Shown here in pieces: positions 16,813-28,096 of a DNA stretch of 64,000 nt. Numbering within the stretch: the first letter of the stretch is position 1; every line of letters starts with the position of its first letter. The translations under genes and the position numbers were made by a program. The notes under the pieces are model-generated. The model searched no databases and had not been told where the DNA came from. It was given only the letters and a program-made list of their open reading frames with translations. The DNA is from Haloactinospora alba (GTDB taxonomy: Bacteria; Actinomycetota; Actinomycetes; Streptosporangiales; Streptosporangiaceae): contig NZ_VFQC01000001.1 of assembly GCF_006717075.1 (NCBI RefSeq), forward strand, positions 744,001 to 808,000, given 5' to 3'.

Positions 16813-17976
16813 ATGGTGTATCTGGATCACGCCGCCACAACAGCCGTCCGCCCCGAGGCCGTCGCCGACATGACCGAGGAGTTCGGTCAGCTCGGCAACG
16901 CCTCCTCACTGCACGGGGCCGGCCGCCGGGCGCGCCGGGTGGTCGAGGAGGCCCGCGAGGACATCGCCGGGGCCTTCGGCGTCACTCCCTACGAGGTGGT
17001 GTTCACCGGTGGGGGGACGGAGGCGAACAACCTCGCGGTCAAAGGGCTGTTCTGGGCGCGTAACCGTGCTTCCCCCGAGCGCCGGCGCATCCTGGTGAGC
17101 GCGGTGGAGCACCACGCCGTGCTCGATCCGGCGCGTTGGATGGCCGACGCGCAGGGGGCGGTCTACGAGGAGCTCCCGGTCGACGAGTACGGCCGGGTCC
17201 CGCCGCGGGAGCTGCGTGCCGCGATCGAGAGGAACCCCGCCGACGTCGCCCTGGTATCGGTCATGTGGGCGAACAACGAGGTGGGAACGCTCCAGCCCGT
17301 GCACGCGTTGGCGGAGATCGCCCGGGAGTACGGCATCCCGTTGCACACGGACGCCGTGCAGGCGGTCGGTACGCAGCCGATCGATATGGGCTCCGTGTCC
17401 GCGCTCACGGTGTCCGGCCACAAGATCGGCGGTCCGATGGGGGCGGGCGCGCTCCTGCTCGCGCGCGGGGTGGACCCCGTCCCGGTCCTGCACGGTGGCG
17501 GACAGGAGCGGGAGGTGCGCTCCGGAACGGTCATGACACCACTGCTGCGCGGAATGGCCACCTCGGTCCGGATGGCTGTCGAGGAGCGGGAGCCGCACGC
17601 GGCCCACCTCGCCAAACTCCGGGACGAACTGGTCACGGCGGTGCGGGACGCTGTCCCCGAGGCCGTGGTGAACGGTCACCCCACCGAGCGCCTCCCTGGC
17701 AACGCTCACGTCTCGTTCCCCGGTTGCGAGGGGGACGCCCTGCTCATGCTGCTCGACGCTCGCGGCATCCAGTGCTCGACGGGCTCGGCCTGCTCCTCCG
17801 GCGTGGCACAGGCGAGCCACGTGCTGCTCGCCATGGGCGCCGCGGAGGAGACAGCGCGCAGTTCCCTGCGTTTCTCACTGGGGCGGGACTCCTCCAGTGC
17901 CGACGTCTCCGCCCTGTACTCGGCCCTCGGCCCCGCGGTCGAACGTGCTCGCCGCGCCCGGGAGAAGCGCCACTGA
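16813..17976 (+). CDS. cysteine desulfurase (NifS/IscS family)
   Basis: A 387-residue PLP enzyme that removes sulfur from cysteine as a persulfide for tRNA thiolation and iron-sulfur assembly. YLDHAATT opens the protein, VEHHAVLDP carries the active-site His, the PLP lysine is in VSGHKIGGPMGAG, and the persulfide Cys is in CSTGSACSSG. TATCCT at 16797-16802 ends ten bases before the ATG and there is no clear Shine-Dalgarno, so a leaderless or near-leaderless transcript is possible. mnmA lies 1.6 kb downstream and needs this sulfur. Confidence 0.94.
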   Translation: MVYLDHAATTAVRPEAVADMTEEFGQLGNASSLHGAGRRARRVVEEAREDIAGAFGVTPYEVVFTGGGTEANNLAVKGLFWARNRASPERRRILVSAVEHHAVLDPARWMADAQGAVYEELPVDEYGRVPPRELRAAIERNPADVALVSVMWANNEVGTLQPVHALAEIAREYGIPLHTDAVQAVGTQPIDMGSVSALTVSGHKIGGPMGAGALLLARGVDPVPVLHGGGQEREVRSGTVMTPLLRGMATSVRMAVEEREPHAAHLAKLRDELVTAVRDAVPEAVVNGHPTERLPGNAHVSFPGCEGDALLMLLDARGIQCSTGSACSSGVAQASHVLLAMGAAEETARSSLRFSLGRDSSSADVSALYSALGPAVERARRAREKRH

Positions 17977-18026
17977 GCACCGCCGGCCGTGGCACACCGG
18001 GCGCGGGGAGGGTGCGGACGGGCGGG

Positions 18027-19205
18027 TCAGGACCCCAGCTGGCGCCGGAACATGGTACGTAGCTGGTTGATGGACTGCCATTCCGGGTCGAGCCGGCTCT
18101 GTACCGTGGAGCGGCCTTCGGACCACTCACGCACGGCCGCTTCCACCTCGGGGAGAACGCCCGACTCCGGATCGAGGTAGTAGTGCAGCTGCCGGTGCCC
18201 TCCCACCGTCTGCTGGGCGAGGAGAGCTCCGTTGTCGCCCAGGATGCCGTCGACACGCGTGACGAACTCGTCCAGCGCGGACGCGGAGGGCTCCACCGGG
18301 CGTTTGTCGTTGTCGCTGTGGGCGTAACCGAGTGACACCTGGACGTAAAGCGTGAAAGCGGGAAAGTCGCGCCGGTGCAGCGGGTGGCGGAGGGAGAACT
18401 CGACGATCCCCCGCAACGGGACGCGCATCTGCAGCGTGGGCCAGCTGTTCGCGTTCCCGCCGCCGGAGAGCTGACGCACCACGGCAGGCAGCGAGGTCGG
18501 GGGCAGCGGGTCCAGCGGCCGTTCCGCCAGGGGCTCCACTCCGGCTATCCAGCGCACGTAGTCGTCCTCGCCCAGCGCGAGCATCACCACGTGCTCGGCC
18601 AGACTGGTTTGGGTCTCCTCGGGAAGGAACATGTTGTCCGGGTGGTACACCCCGGCGTCGATCGTGCCCTGCCGCTGGTCCACCCGGAGGGACAGGGCGG
18701 CGTGTGACAGGTCGAACGTGTGGTCGTCCCAGGTGATCGAGCTGGTGAGCTGCTCGTGGTCCGCCGGGTAGGCGGGGTGGAACTGCCACTCCGCGTCCTT
18801 GGGGGCGGAACGCAGCCACCGCTCGGTGAGGATGCGCGCCGAGTCGTCCGGCCCACCACTGAGGGTCAGCGCGTAGGAAGCCGTACTTCCCAGCAGCGCC
18901 AACGGATCGTCCATGTCGGACATCCGCGCCATGAGTTCCTCGGGATCCTCGTCCCCCATGGTGCCGAGGTCACCGGGTCCGCTGTCCGCGGAGCGGGAAA
19001 CGGCGGAGACCTCCCATGTCAGTTCGGGATGGATCCGCTGTACCCGTTCGGTGACACGGGCGGCGGTCTCCTCGGGAACCGGTTCGCCCGCGTCGACCGA
19101 CGCGGCCAACGTGCCACGGACGTCGTCCCAGTGTGCCCAGAACTCGTCCACGGCTGCGACGGATCCGGTCTCGTCAGCGGAGCGGCGACGGCGAAACAGA
19201 GCCAT
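18027..19205 (-). CDS. DUF695-like protein of unknown function
   Basis: A 392-residue soluble protein starting MALFRRRRSADE. The C-terminal half (QTVGGHRQLHYYLD, then REWSEGR and DPEWQSINQL) resembles DUF695 domains; the N-terminal half has two further repeat-like blocks with Trp-rich beta strands (ITWDDHTFDLS, WPTLQMRVPL). No signal peptide, membrane helix or catalytic motif is visible. It lies between the cysteine desulfurase and mnmA but on the other strand, converging on the desulfurase with 50 bp between stops. A function in thiolation is not implied by sequence. Confidence 0.75.
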   Translation of the reverse strand: MALFRRRRSADETGSVAAVDEFWAHWDDVRGTLAASVDAGEPVPEETAARVTERVQRIHPELTWEVSAVSRSADSGPGDLGTMGDEDPEELMARMSDMDDPLALLGSTASYALTLSGGPDDSARILTERWLRSAPKDAEWQFHPAYPADHEQLTSSITWDDHTFDLSHAALSLRVDQRQGTIDAGVYHPDNMFLPEETQTSLAEHVVMLALGEDDYVRWIAGVEPLAERPLDPLPPTSLPAVVRQLSGGGNANSWPTLQMRVPLRGIVEFSLRHPLHRRDFPAFTLYVQVSLGYAHSDNDKRPVEPSASALDEFVTRVDGILGDNGALLAQQTVGGHRQLHYYLDPESGVLPEVEAAVREWSEGRSTVQSRLDPEWQSINQLRTMFRRQLGS

Positions 19206-19588
19206 ACCCCTAATTTTCGCAGAGCCGCGCGGTGAGCGCGCCACATGAGCGCTCGGCAGCGGGCCCGGTTCCCGAACCGAGCACAGCGCGACGGCGCATA
19301 GGCTTGCGGGACTATAGACTGAGAGTGGCTTGGGGTAGGGGCGTCCGTGCTGCGGACAGCGCTCGGTCCGTGCTCGCGCCAGCTCCGGCCGCCGTCGCAC
19401 CGACCGCCTGAGCGGACACTGTTCGTCACGGCGGCGCGGGAGCCTCGCGTGGCAGGACGAGTGCCCGCCGTAGGAGCCCTCTACCCGTCTGTCCGTTCCG
19501 GGACGGGCAGCGACCTCGACACCACGCAGAAGGAAGGAGAACGGGCGTTTTCCCGCCGAGGGGCTGGAAACCGTCCTGGGGACCTCTG
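19206..19588. other. divergent region between the DUF695-like gene and mnmA
   Basis: 383 bp without a supported gene. TAGGCT (19299-19304) and TAGACT (19315-19320) are two possible -10 boxes reading toward mnmA, 270-290 bp before its start. No good -35 partner was found. Confidence 0.4.
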
Positions 19589-20686
19589 ATGACGTTGCGC
19601 GTACTCGCCGCCATGTCCGGCGGTGTCGACTCCGCAGTTGCTGCTGCCCGCGCGGTTGAGGCGGGCCACGACGTGACCGGTGTCCACTTGGCGCTGTCCA
19701 AGAACCCCCAGTCGTACCGCAGTGGAGCACGGGGGTGCTGCACTGTCGAGGACTCCCGCGACGCGCGCCGGGCCGCCGACGTGATCGGTATCCCCTTCTA
19801 CGTTTGGGACATGGCTGAGGAGTTCGAACGCGAGGTCGTGCAGGACTTCGTCGAGGAGTACTCCGCCGGCCGCACACCCAACCCGTGCATGCGTTGCAAC
19901 GAGAAGATCAAGTTCGCCGCTGTCCTGGACCGCGCCGTGGCGCTCGGCTTCGACGCGGTGTGCACCGGCCATCACGCGCGGCTGGTCGGCGGCAGGCTGC
20001 GGCGCAGTCCGGACGAGGCCAAGGACCAGTCCTACGTGCTGGGTGTGCTCACGCGGGAGCAGCTTGACCACGCCATGTTCCCGCTCGGGGACTGCACCAA
20101 GGACGAGGTGCGGGCGGAGGCCGACCGGCGCGGCCTGGCGGTGGCCGAGAAACCGGACAGCCACGACATCTGCTTCATCGCGGACGGGGACACGTCCGGG
20201 TTCCTCAACCAGCGGCTGGGTTCCGAACCGGGGCCGATCAAGGACGAGTCGGGCGAGGTGCTGGGTACCCACGACGGTGCGCACACGTTCACCGTGGGCC
20301 AGCGCAAGGGGCTGAACCTGGGCGGCTCGGTGAACCGGCGCTACGTGCTGTCCATCGAACCGGTGGAGAACACGGTGACAGTGGGTCCGCGGGAGTCGCT
20401 GCGGGTGGACGAGATCGTGGGGAGCTCGCCGGTGTGGAGCGGCTGCGATCCGCTCACCGAACCCTTCTCCTGCACGGTGCAGCTGCGTGCGCACGGCGAG
20501 GTGTACTCGTGCCGGGCATGGCAGCGTTCCGGTGAGCTCGTGGTCCGGTTGGCCGAGCCCGCGACCGGTATCGCGACGGGGCAGGCGGCCGTGCTCTACG
20601 ACGGCGATGTGGTGCTGGGGTCGGCGACGATCTCGGAGACGTCCTTCGTCGGCGAGGGGGAGGAGCAGCCGGTCCCGTCGGTCTGA
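19589..20686 (+). CDS. mnmA: tRNA-specific 2-thiouridylase
   Basis: A 365-residue enzyme that thiolates U34 of tRNAs for Lys, Glu and Gln. The PP-loop SGGVDSA (10-16) binds [16 protein letters not shown] carries the first catalytic Cys and [17 protein letters not shown] the second; VGQRKGL is a further family mark. The ATG follows GGGGA at six to seven bases. The cysteine desulfurase upstream is the expected sulfur donor, a pairing common in actinomycetes. Confidence 0.95.
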   Translation: MTLRVLAAMSGGVDSAVAAARAVEAGHDVTGVHLALSKNPQSYRSGARGCCTVEDSRDARRAADVIGIPFYVWDMAEEFEREVVQDFVEEYSAGRTPNPCMRCNEKIKFAAVLDRAVALGFDAVCTGHHARLVGGRLRRSPDEAKDQSYVLGVLTREQLDHAMFPLGDCTKDEVRAEADRRGLAVAEKPDSHDICFIADGDTSGFLNQRLGSEPGPIKDESGEVLGTHDGAHTFTVGQRKGLNLGGSVNRRYVLSIEPVENTVTVGPRESLRVDEIVGSSPVWSGCDPLTEPFSCTVQLRAHGEVYSCRAWQRSGELVVRLAEPATGIATGQAAVLYDGDVVLGSATISETSFVGEGEEQPVPSV

Positions 20687-20739
20687 GCCGTGCTCCGGTG
20701 TGTGGTTTCCCGGAAGGTCCGGAATCCCTGTCGCCTGAC

Positions 20740-20758
20740 TTAGGTTAGGCATACCATA
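20740..20758 (+). promoter_or_regulatory. iron box (IdeR/DmdR/DtxR-type operator)
   Basis: TTAGGTTAGGCATACCATA matches the DtxR/IdeR consensus TTAGGTTAGSCTAACCTAA at 15 of 19 positions, including the whole left arm and core. It overlaps a TACCAT -10-like box and lies 36 bp before the DedA-like start. Iron-loaded IdeR would be expected to repress the gene. Confidence 0.6.
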
Positions 20759-20793
20759 GACATGTTCCAGGTTGGTCGGGACCGGAGGGCACG

Positions 20794-21345
20794 ATGGACT
20801 ACGGCTTTTTGGAGGGGGAACCCTTCTGGACCGTGTACCTCGTCCTGGGCGTGATCGCCCTGCTGCGGACCCAGACCATCTACTGGCTCGGACGCTTCCT
20901 GGGCAAAGGAGTGCGCCGTTCCCGACTGGCCATCCGCCTCGGGGAGCGGTTGGACCGCGCGCAGCGCATGATCGACCGGTTCGGCCCACCCGCGGTCACC
21001 CTCTCCTACCTCACCGTGGGGATCCAGTCCGCGATCCACCTCACCGCGGGGGCGATGCGCATGTCCTTCCCGCGCTACCTCGCGGCCGCTCTCCCGGGAA
21101 GTGCCCTGTGGGCGGCGGTGTACAGCCTCGGCGGCATGGCCGCCCTGACGCTGTGGTGGCGGGCTTTCCTCCGCTCCCCGCTGGTGGCCGTCACGGCGGC
21201 CACGCTCCTCCTCCTCCTGGCCATCGTCCTGCTGGTGGTGTGGCGCCGCCGTTCGGGCGCCGGACCGCGCACGGCCAACGACACCGGGGTCCACACTCCC
21301 GAACTCACCGGCTCGCAGTGCCGTAACCTTGGTCAGTGTGAGTGA
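20794..21345 (+). CDS. DedA/SNARE-associated-like membrane protein
   Basis: A 183-residue membrane protein. IYWLGRFLGKGVRRSR, RFGPPAVTLSYLTVGIQSAIHLTAGAM-like and MSFPRYLAAALPGSALWA motifs match the VTT/DedA fold, which includes lipid flippases and proton-dependent transporters. About four membrane segments are present. The protein is short at the N terminus compared with typical DedA (about 200-220). GGAGGG precedes the ATG by about five bases. Its stop lies inside the start of the MetE-like gene. A DtxR-type iron box covers its promoter, so a link to metal or siderophore physiology is possible but inferred. Confidence 0.75.
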   Translation: MDYGFLEGEPFWTVYLVLGVIALLRTQTIYWLGRFLGKGVRRSRLAIRLGERLDRAQRMIDRFGPPAVTLSYLTVGIQSAIHLTAGAMRMSFPRYLAAALPGSALWAAVYSLGGMAALTLWWRAFLRSPLVAVTAATLLLLLAIVLLVVWRRRSGAGPRTANDTGVHTPELTGSQCRNLGQCE

Positions 21346-22357
21346 GCTGCATCAGTACCCCTGGCCCGAGGCGAGTTCCACCGGTGTCGGTTCCTTCCCG
21401 GGAACGGACGCGGGTGAGGCGCTGCGCACCGTTCTGGGTGAGCTGCCCGACCTCGCGCACCTCCCGGAACTGCCCGAGCGCGGGACCGGGGCGGACTCCA
21501 CCGGTCGCAGCGCGGCGCTACTCGCCGACCTCCCCGTGGAGACGGGACCGTTCGCGTGGCGGGTGACGCAGCGACCGGGCCGGGACGCCCGACGTGCCGC
21601 GAGTTTCCTCTCCTACGATCTCGAGGCGCTCGAAACGCACGGACACGACTACCAGGGTCTGCTGAAGATCCAGGTCCTCGGTCCGTGGAGCCTCGCGGCC
21701 CGCCTCGAGTTACGCGGCGGGGAGAAACTGCTGTCCGACCCGGGAGCGGTCCGGGACCTGTGCGAGTCGCAGCGCGAGGGAGTGCGGGAGCACATAGCCG
21801 ACGTGCGAGCACGCGTCCCCGGTGCCGGACTCCTCGTGCAGATGGACGAGCCCCTCCTGCCGGACGTGCTGCTCGGCGCGGTCCCGTCAGCCAGTGGTTA
21901 CCGCACCCTGCCCGCGGTCGACCGCGTCACCGTCGAGGAGCGGCTTCGTGCTCTCTACGCCGCCATCTCCGAGTCGGGGGCCGTCCCGGGCGCGCACTGC
22001 TGCCGGGCGGATCCGCCCGTCGACCTGCTGCGCCGCAGTGGCGCACGCGCGCTGAGCCTGAACGCGCGGGCGCTACCGACCGGGGCCGAGGACGCCGTCG
22101 GCACCGCCGTGGAGGACGGCGTCGGTCTTCTTCTCGGCACGGTGGCGAGTACGGACACCGATCTGTCCGACCCCGCCGTTAACGTTGCCCCCGTGCGCGA
22201 ACTGTGGAACCGGATCGGTTTCGCGCCGGAACTGTTGTCGGTGGCAGTAGCGGTGACTCCGGTGTGCGGGCTGGCCGGCGTTCCTGTCGACCATGCCCGC
22301 GCGGTGCTGGAGGCCTGCGGCACAGCGGCCCGCGTGCTGCGCGACGACCCCTGTTAG
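21338..22357 (+). CDS. short cobalamin-independent methionine synthase-like protein
   Basis: A 339-residue single-domain protein of the MetE C-terminal/UROD-like fold. TGVGSFPGTD is the usual opening; the zinc ligands are recognisable in PGAHCCRAD (His-X-Cys) and TPVCGLAG (Cys), and LVQMDEPLLP matches the MetE DEP segment. Full MetE has about 750 residues, so the N-terminal half is absent; such short forms may use simpler methyl donors. The GTG at 21338 overlaps the DedA-like gene by eight bases. A TAACCT box (21324-21329) ends eight bases before it, so it may also be made from its own leaderless transcript. Confidence 0.75.
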   Translation: MSELHQYPWPEASSTGVGSFPGTDAGEALRTVLGELPDLAHLPELPERGTGADSTGRSAALLADLPVETGPFAWRVTQRPGRDARRAASFLSYDLEALETHGHDYQGLLKIQVLGPWSLAARLELRGGEKLLSDPGAVRDLCESQREGVREHIADVRARVPGAGLLVQMDEPLLPDVLLGAVPSASGYRTLPAVDRVTVEERLRALYAAISESGAVPGAHCCRADPPVDLLRRSGARALSLNARALPTGAEDAVGTAVEDGVGLLLGTVASTDTDLSDPAVNVAPVRELWNRIGFAPELLSVAVAVTPVCGLAGVPVDHARAVLEACGTAARVLRDDPC

Positions 22358-22363
22358 GACTGA

Positions 22364-24556
<2,193 letters not shown>

Positions 24557-24750
24557 CACGGAAAGTGACCGCGGTGCACGAGGGGCGCGGACATGGCGGT
24601 GTAACCGTCCGTCAACCGCGCAGGGCAGCGGTGCCGGGTTCCGCGCGGCGCCGCCAGCGCCGGTGACAGTCCGCGAGCGGAACGGTTCCGCCGCTGTGGT
24701 GCCGTGCTTCACCTAAAGTCCCTACGTGGCGACATGTGGTGATGAAAGGA

Positions 24751-24852
24751 CGTACGCTGGATTCCGCACCCGGCACACGCCCGGGTGCGTTACGACAGGT
24801 ACCGGCGGGTGGTGGCGGGCGGCATCGTCCGGTCCGGCCGTGACAGCGTGCG
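24751..24852 (+). ncRNA. candidate structured leader RNA
   Basis: A 9-bp closing stem (CGTACGCTG 24751-24759 with CAGCGTGCG 24844-24852, one G-U pair) encloses a perfect 9-bp hairpin (CGCACCCGG 24765-24773 with CCGGGTGCG 24781-24789) and a second GC-rich segment. A TAAAGT -10-like box at about 24714 lies upstream and a strong Shine-Dalgarno 73 bp downstream. It does not fit the ydaO, GEMM, TPP or SAM consensus that I know. It could be a riboswitch-like leader for the small ORF or for the GGDEF-EAL gene. Confidence 0.4.
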
Positions 24853-24938
24853 ACACTCCGTGAGTGACGGCGCGGGCCGCTCCCCGGGAGGGACCCCCGC
24901 CACCAGCACCAGCCACCACCGACGAAGGAGGTGACCCG

Positions 24939-25154
24939 GTGGTTATGTCCCGTACAGGACAGCCGACCCACGTCAGGGTGCTTCCTCAGCACCGGACTCC
25001 GGAGCGTGCGGCTGTTCCCCCCGGGAAGCGTGTCGCCGCACCCCGCCCCTGTCGGGCATCGTCCGGCCCGTTCCTACCGGAGGCGACGGAGGGGGCGTCG
25101 CCAGGGACGTGCCCACCCCCACCGCGGCAGGCGGGAAGCTCCGTTGCGAACTAA
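24939..25154 (+). CDS. small ORF of unknown function with near-perfect Shine-Dalgarno
   Basis: A 71-residue ORF starting GTG-GTT-ATG. The stretch AAGGAGGTGA (24925-24934) is an almost full complement of the 16S rRNA tail and lies four bases before the GTG and ten before the ATG. The peptide is basic and rich in Pro, Arg and Ala (MSRTGQPTHVRVLPQHR at its start), with no membrane segment or known motif. It lies between the structured leader and the GGDEF-EAL gene. It may be a real small protein or a translated leader; I recognise no family. Confidence 0.4.
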   Translation: MVMSRTGQPTHVRVLPQHRTPERAAVPPGKRVAAPRPCRASSGPFLPEATEGASPGTCPPPPRQAGSSVAN

Positions 25155-25544
25155 CCACGTCCGGAACGTCCACTGTCCGGGAGTCCGCCCCGGTTCGCGC
25201 CGCGTCTCCCGCCCGCTCGCGAGCCCGAACCAGACGACCTCCCCGCGGTCGTCGGCGCGTCGGGCCGCATCCGGAGACCAGCCACGGGCCGAGCCACGTA
25301 CGACGCACTACCGGGCCGCAGGCGGCCGCGCGCGAACGTTGGCGAAATGCCCTACGTCGTCACCGTTCGGATCGGTCCGCCTACCACCGGTAGTTTCCCT
25401 GTCCGCGCCCCCGGCGCGTCGCGGCACACCGGCCACCCCCGGCCACCCGCCGCGGCGCGTGAGCGGACACGCCTACACCGGGCGAAAGGAGGAGGGCGTC
25501 CGTCCGTCCGCTGCACAGCGACGGTACCCGCGCCCGAAAACGCG
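25155..25544 (+). other. leader region before GGDEF-EAL gene 1
   Basis: 390 bp of GC-rich sequence without a clear gene. GAAAGGAGGAGG at about 25492-25503 is a strong Shine-Dalgarno-like run but no start codon follows at the right distance. An upstream frame ends in a TGA (25546-25548) that overlaps the GGDEF-EAL ATG. Confidence 0.35.
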
Positions 25545-27605
25545 ATGAAGGACCCCAATAACACCCGGGACATCGGCCCCAGGGTCGGAACGCCGTTATG
25601 GTGCTACTTCTCCGCCGTAACGGCGCTCGGCGGCGTACTGCTGGGGCTCTCCCTGTTCTGGCTCGGTGCCGACAGGTTGCAGAGTCTCGCCTTCCAGCCG
25701 CTGATCTGGGTCGTGTTGTGCATGGTGGTCGTCGGTGAGCTGCGGCCGATCACCACGCCGAGCATGCCGAACGACAACGGCGCCCCCACCTCGCTGCCGT
25801 TCGCCTTCGCGCTGCTCATCTTCTACGGGCTGCCCGTGGTGGGCCTGGTCCAGGCTGTCGCCACCGTGGTGGCGGGGGGTGTGCGTGGCCACGCGCCGCA
25901 CCGCACCGCCTTCAACCTCGCCCAGTACATCGTGAGTTTCGGCGCCGCCGAAGCCGTACTGTGGCTGCTCGTCCCCGAGGCCCCGGCGGTTTCCTGGACC
26001 CCGGAGGGCGCGCAGCTGCTTGTCGTGGCACTGGCCGCCGCGGCGTACTTCGTGGTCAACCTGATGCTGGTGGAGTGCGCGGTGGCGATGCACGAGCGTT
26101 CCACGCTGAGCGCCATGCTGGCCAAGGACATCGGACAGCGGCTGTTCGTGAACGGTGTCCTGCTCAGCCTGGCGCCGCTCGTCGTCATCGCGATGGTCCA
26201 CTCCGTCTGGTTGGTCCCGCTGTTCGCGTTCCCCCTCGTCGCCCTGTACAGCAGCGCCACCCTGTCCGTACGGCGGGAGTACCAGGCCAACCACGACGAA
26301 CTCACCGGCCTGGCCAACCGCAAGCTGCTCACCATGCGCACCCGGCAGGCACTCGAGGACGCAGCGCACGACGACAGGCGTGTGGGGCTGCTGCTGTTGG
26401 ACCTGGACCGGTTCAAGGAGGTCAACGACACGCTGGGCCATCCCACGGGGGACCGGCTGCTGCAGGTCGCCGCCCACCGTCTGACACACAGCGTGCGTCC
26501 GGGAGACGTGGTGGCCCGCCTCGGCGGTGACGAGTTCGCGGTGCTCCTGCCGCGGGTCCGGGACGCCGAGTCCGCGCGTGAGGTCGCCGCGCGGCTGCGT
26601 GTGGCACTGGCGGAACCGATCCACCTCGACGGTATGGAGTTCGACCTGGAGGCGAGTGTGGGTATCGCGCTCCACCCCGACCACGCCCCCGACTTCGAGC
26701 TGCTCATGCGGCGTGTGGACGTCGCCATGTACGTCGCCAAGGAGCAGCGCACCGGTGTCGAACTGTACGCGCCGCACAAGGACCGCAGCTCCACGGTCCG
26801 GATGGGACTCTTCGGTGAGCTGCGCCGCGCCCTCGCCGACAGGGAACTGGAGATGTTCTACCAGCCCGTGGTGAGTACGGACGGTCACCGTGTGGTGGGA
26901 ACGGAGGCCCTGGTCCGCTGGCGCCACCCGCGGTTCGGCCTCCTGTCCCCCGAGGAGTTCGTTCCGCTCGTGGAACAGTCCTCCCTCATGCGCGACTTCA
27001 CCCGCGAGGTGTTGGACCTCACGCTGTCGCAGGTCAGTCACTGGCGTTCCCAGGGGGTTCGGACACCGGTGGCCGTCAACCTGAGCGCGCGGGAACTGTT
27101 CGACCCCGGACTGCCGGAGATCGTGGAATCCGCGCTGCGCAGGAACAGCGTCCCCGCCTCCGCGCTCTGGCTGGAGGTCAGCGAACACGTCCTCGTGTCC
27201 GACGCCGAGGTCGTGTCCCCGACCGTGCACGCTCTGGCGGACCTCGGGATCGGAATCGCCCTGGACGACTTCGGGACCGGTTACTTCACACTGGCGCGGC
27301 TGGGCGGTCTGCCCGTGTCGGAGGTCAAGCTCGACTCCTCCTTCGTGCGCCGCATCGCCGACGAGCCGGACGGCCGGGTCATCGTGGGGTCAGCGGTGGG
27401 ACTGATCCAGAGACTGGGGATGCGCGCGGTCGCCGAAGGCGTGGAGGACGACCGGGTCGCCGAGGCGATGCGCGAACTGGGGTGCGACGCGGCCCAGGGG
27501 CGGCTCTTCGTTCCCCCCGTGGAACCGGCGGATGCCACCAGGTGGCTCCTGGAGCACAACGAACGCGTCGGGGTTCCCGTGGACGGGAGCACCCACCCGG
27601 CCTGA
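25545..27605 (+). CDS. membrane GGDEF-EAL protein (cyclic di-GMP turnover) 1
   Basis: A 686-residue protein. About seven membrane helices fill residues 15-235; a GGDEF domain begins at [10 protein letters not shown] and has an intact GGDEF plus an inhibitory RPGD I-site five residues before it. A C-terminal EAL domain follows with [34 protein letters not shown] and AEGVED, so all metal and catalytic residues appear intact. It could make and degrade c-di-GMP at the membrane. The ATG at 25545 is chosen because the membrane domain follows at once; its ribosome site is weak. The frame is open for 66 codons upstream, so a longer product is possible. Confidence 0.85.
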   Translation: MKDPNNTRDIGPRVGTPLWCYFSAVTALGGVLLGLSLFWLGADRLQSLAFQPLIWVVLCMVVVGELRPITTPSMPNDNGAPTSLPFAFALLIFYGLPVVGLVQAVATVVAGGVRGHAPHRTAFNLAQYIVSFGAAEAVLWLLVPEAPAVSWTPEGAQLLVVALAAAAYFVVNLMLVECAVAMHERSTLSAMLAKDIGQRLFVNGVLLSLAPLVVIAMVHSVWLVPLFAFPLVALYSSATLSVRREYQANHDELTGLANRKLLTMRTRQALEDAAHDDRRVGLLLLDLDRFKEVNDTLGHPTGDRLLQVAAHRLTHSVRPGDVVARLGGDEFAVLLPRVRDAESAREVAARLRVALAEPIHLDGMEFDLEASVGIALHPDHAPDFELLMRRVDVAMYVAKEQRTGVELYAPHKDRSSTVRMGLFGELRRALADRELEMFYQPVVSTDGHRVVGTEALVRWRHPRFGLLSPEEFVPLVEQSSLMRDFTREVLDLTLSQVSHWRSQGVRTPVAVNLSARELFDPGLPEIVESALRRNSVPASALWLEVSEHVLVSDAEVVSPTVHALADLGIGIALDDFGTGYFTLARLGGLPVSEVKLDSSFVRRIADEPDGRVIVGSAVGLIQRLGMRAVAEGVEDDRVAEAMRELGCDAAQGRLFVPPVEPADATRWLLEHNERVGVPVDGSTHPA

Positions 27606-27796
27606 GACCGTGCGGCGCCGTCGGGACGCCCCGGACCCGGCGGCGCGGAACACCCGGCGCGCGCCGTTCCGCGCCGCGTACCGTCCGCGGGGCCGCGGTG
27701 CCGGAACACGCGGACTGGGCGCGGCTCCCCCGCAGCGGCAATAGGATTGAGCTGTCATTATCTTTCGCTGGTAACCGAAGGAACGGTTTTTCATTC

Positions 27797-28096
27797 ATGA
27801 CCGCCATCACCCGCGATGAGGTCGCGCACCTCGCCCGGTTGTCGCGGCTGGCGCTGCCCGAGCACGAGTTGGACCAGCTCGCCTCCCAGCTCGACGTGAT
27901 CATCTCCTCCGTGGCCAAGGTCCAGGAAGCCGCCACGGACGATGTTCCACCGAGCTCGCACGCACTGCCGCTGACCAACGTGTACCGAGCCGACGAGGCC
28001 CGCCCGGGGCTCACTCCCGACCAGGCACTGTCGGGCGCCCCCGCGGTGGAGGACCAACGGTTCCGTGTCCCGCAGATCCTGGGGGAGGAGGAGTAG
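27797..28096 (+). CDS. gatC: Asp-tRNA(Asn)/Glu-tRNA(Gln) amidotransferase subunit C
   Basis: A 99-residue small subunit of the tRNA-dependent amidotransferase, beginning [19 protein letters not shown] and containing [11 protein letters not shown] and [10 protein letters not shown], as GatC does. It stabilises GatA and GatB. GAAGGAA lies 13 bases before the ATG. Its stop overlaps the gatA GTG by one base. TAGGAT at about 27743 is a possible -10 box. Confidence 0.95.
   Translation: MTAITRDEVAHLARLSRLALPEHELDQLASQLDVIISSVAKVQEAATDDVPPSSHALPLTNVYRADEARPGLTPDQALSGAPAVEDQRFRVPQILGEEE

Noticed and set aside
24751-24852. A c-di-AMP (ydaO) or c-di-GMP (GEMM) riboswitch before the GGDEF-EAL gene
   Set aside because: The stems are clear but the conserved blocks of either aptamer, as I know them, are missing. 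Kept only as an unnamed structured leader.
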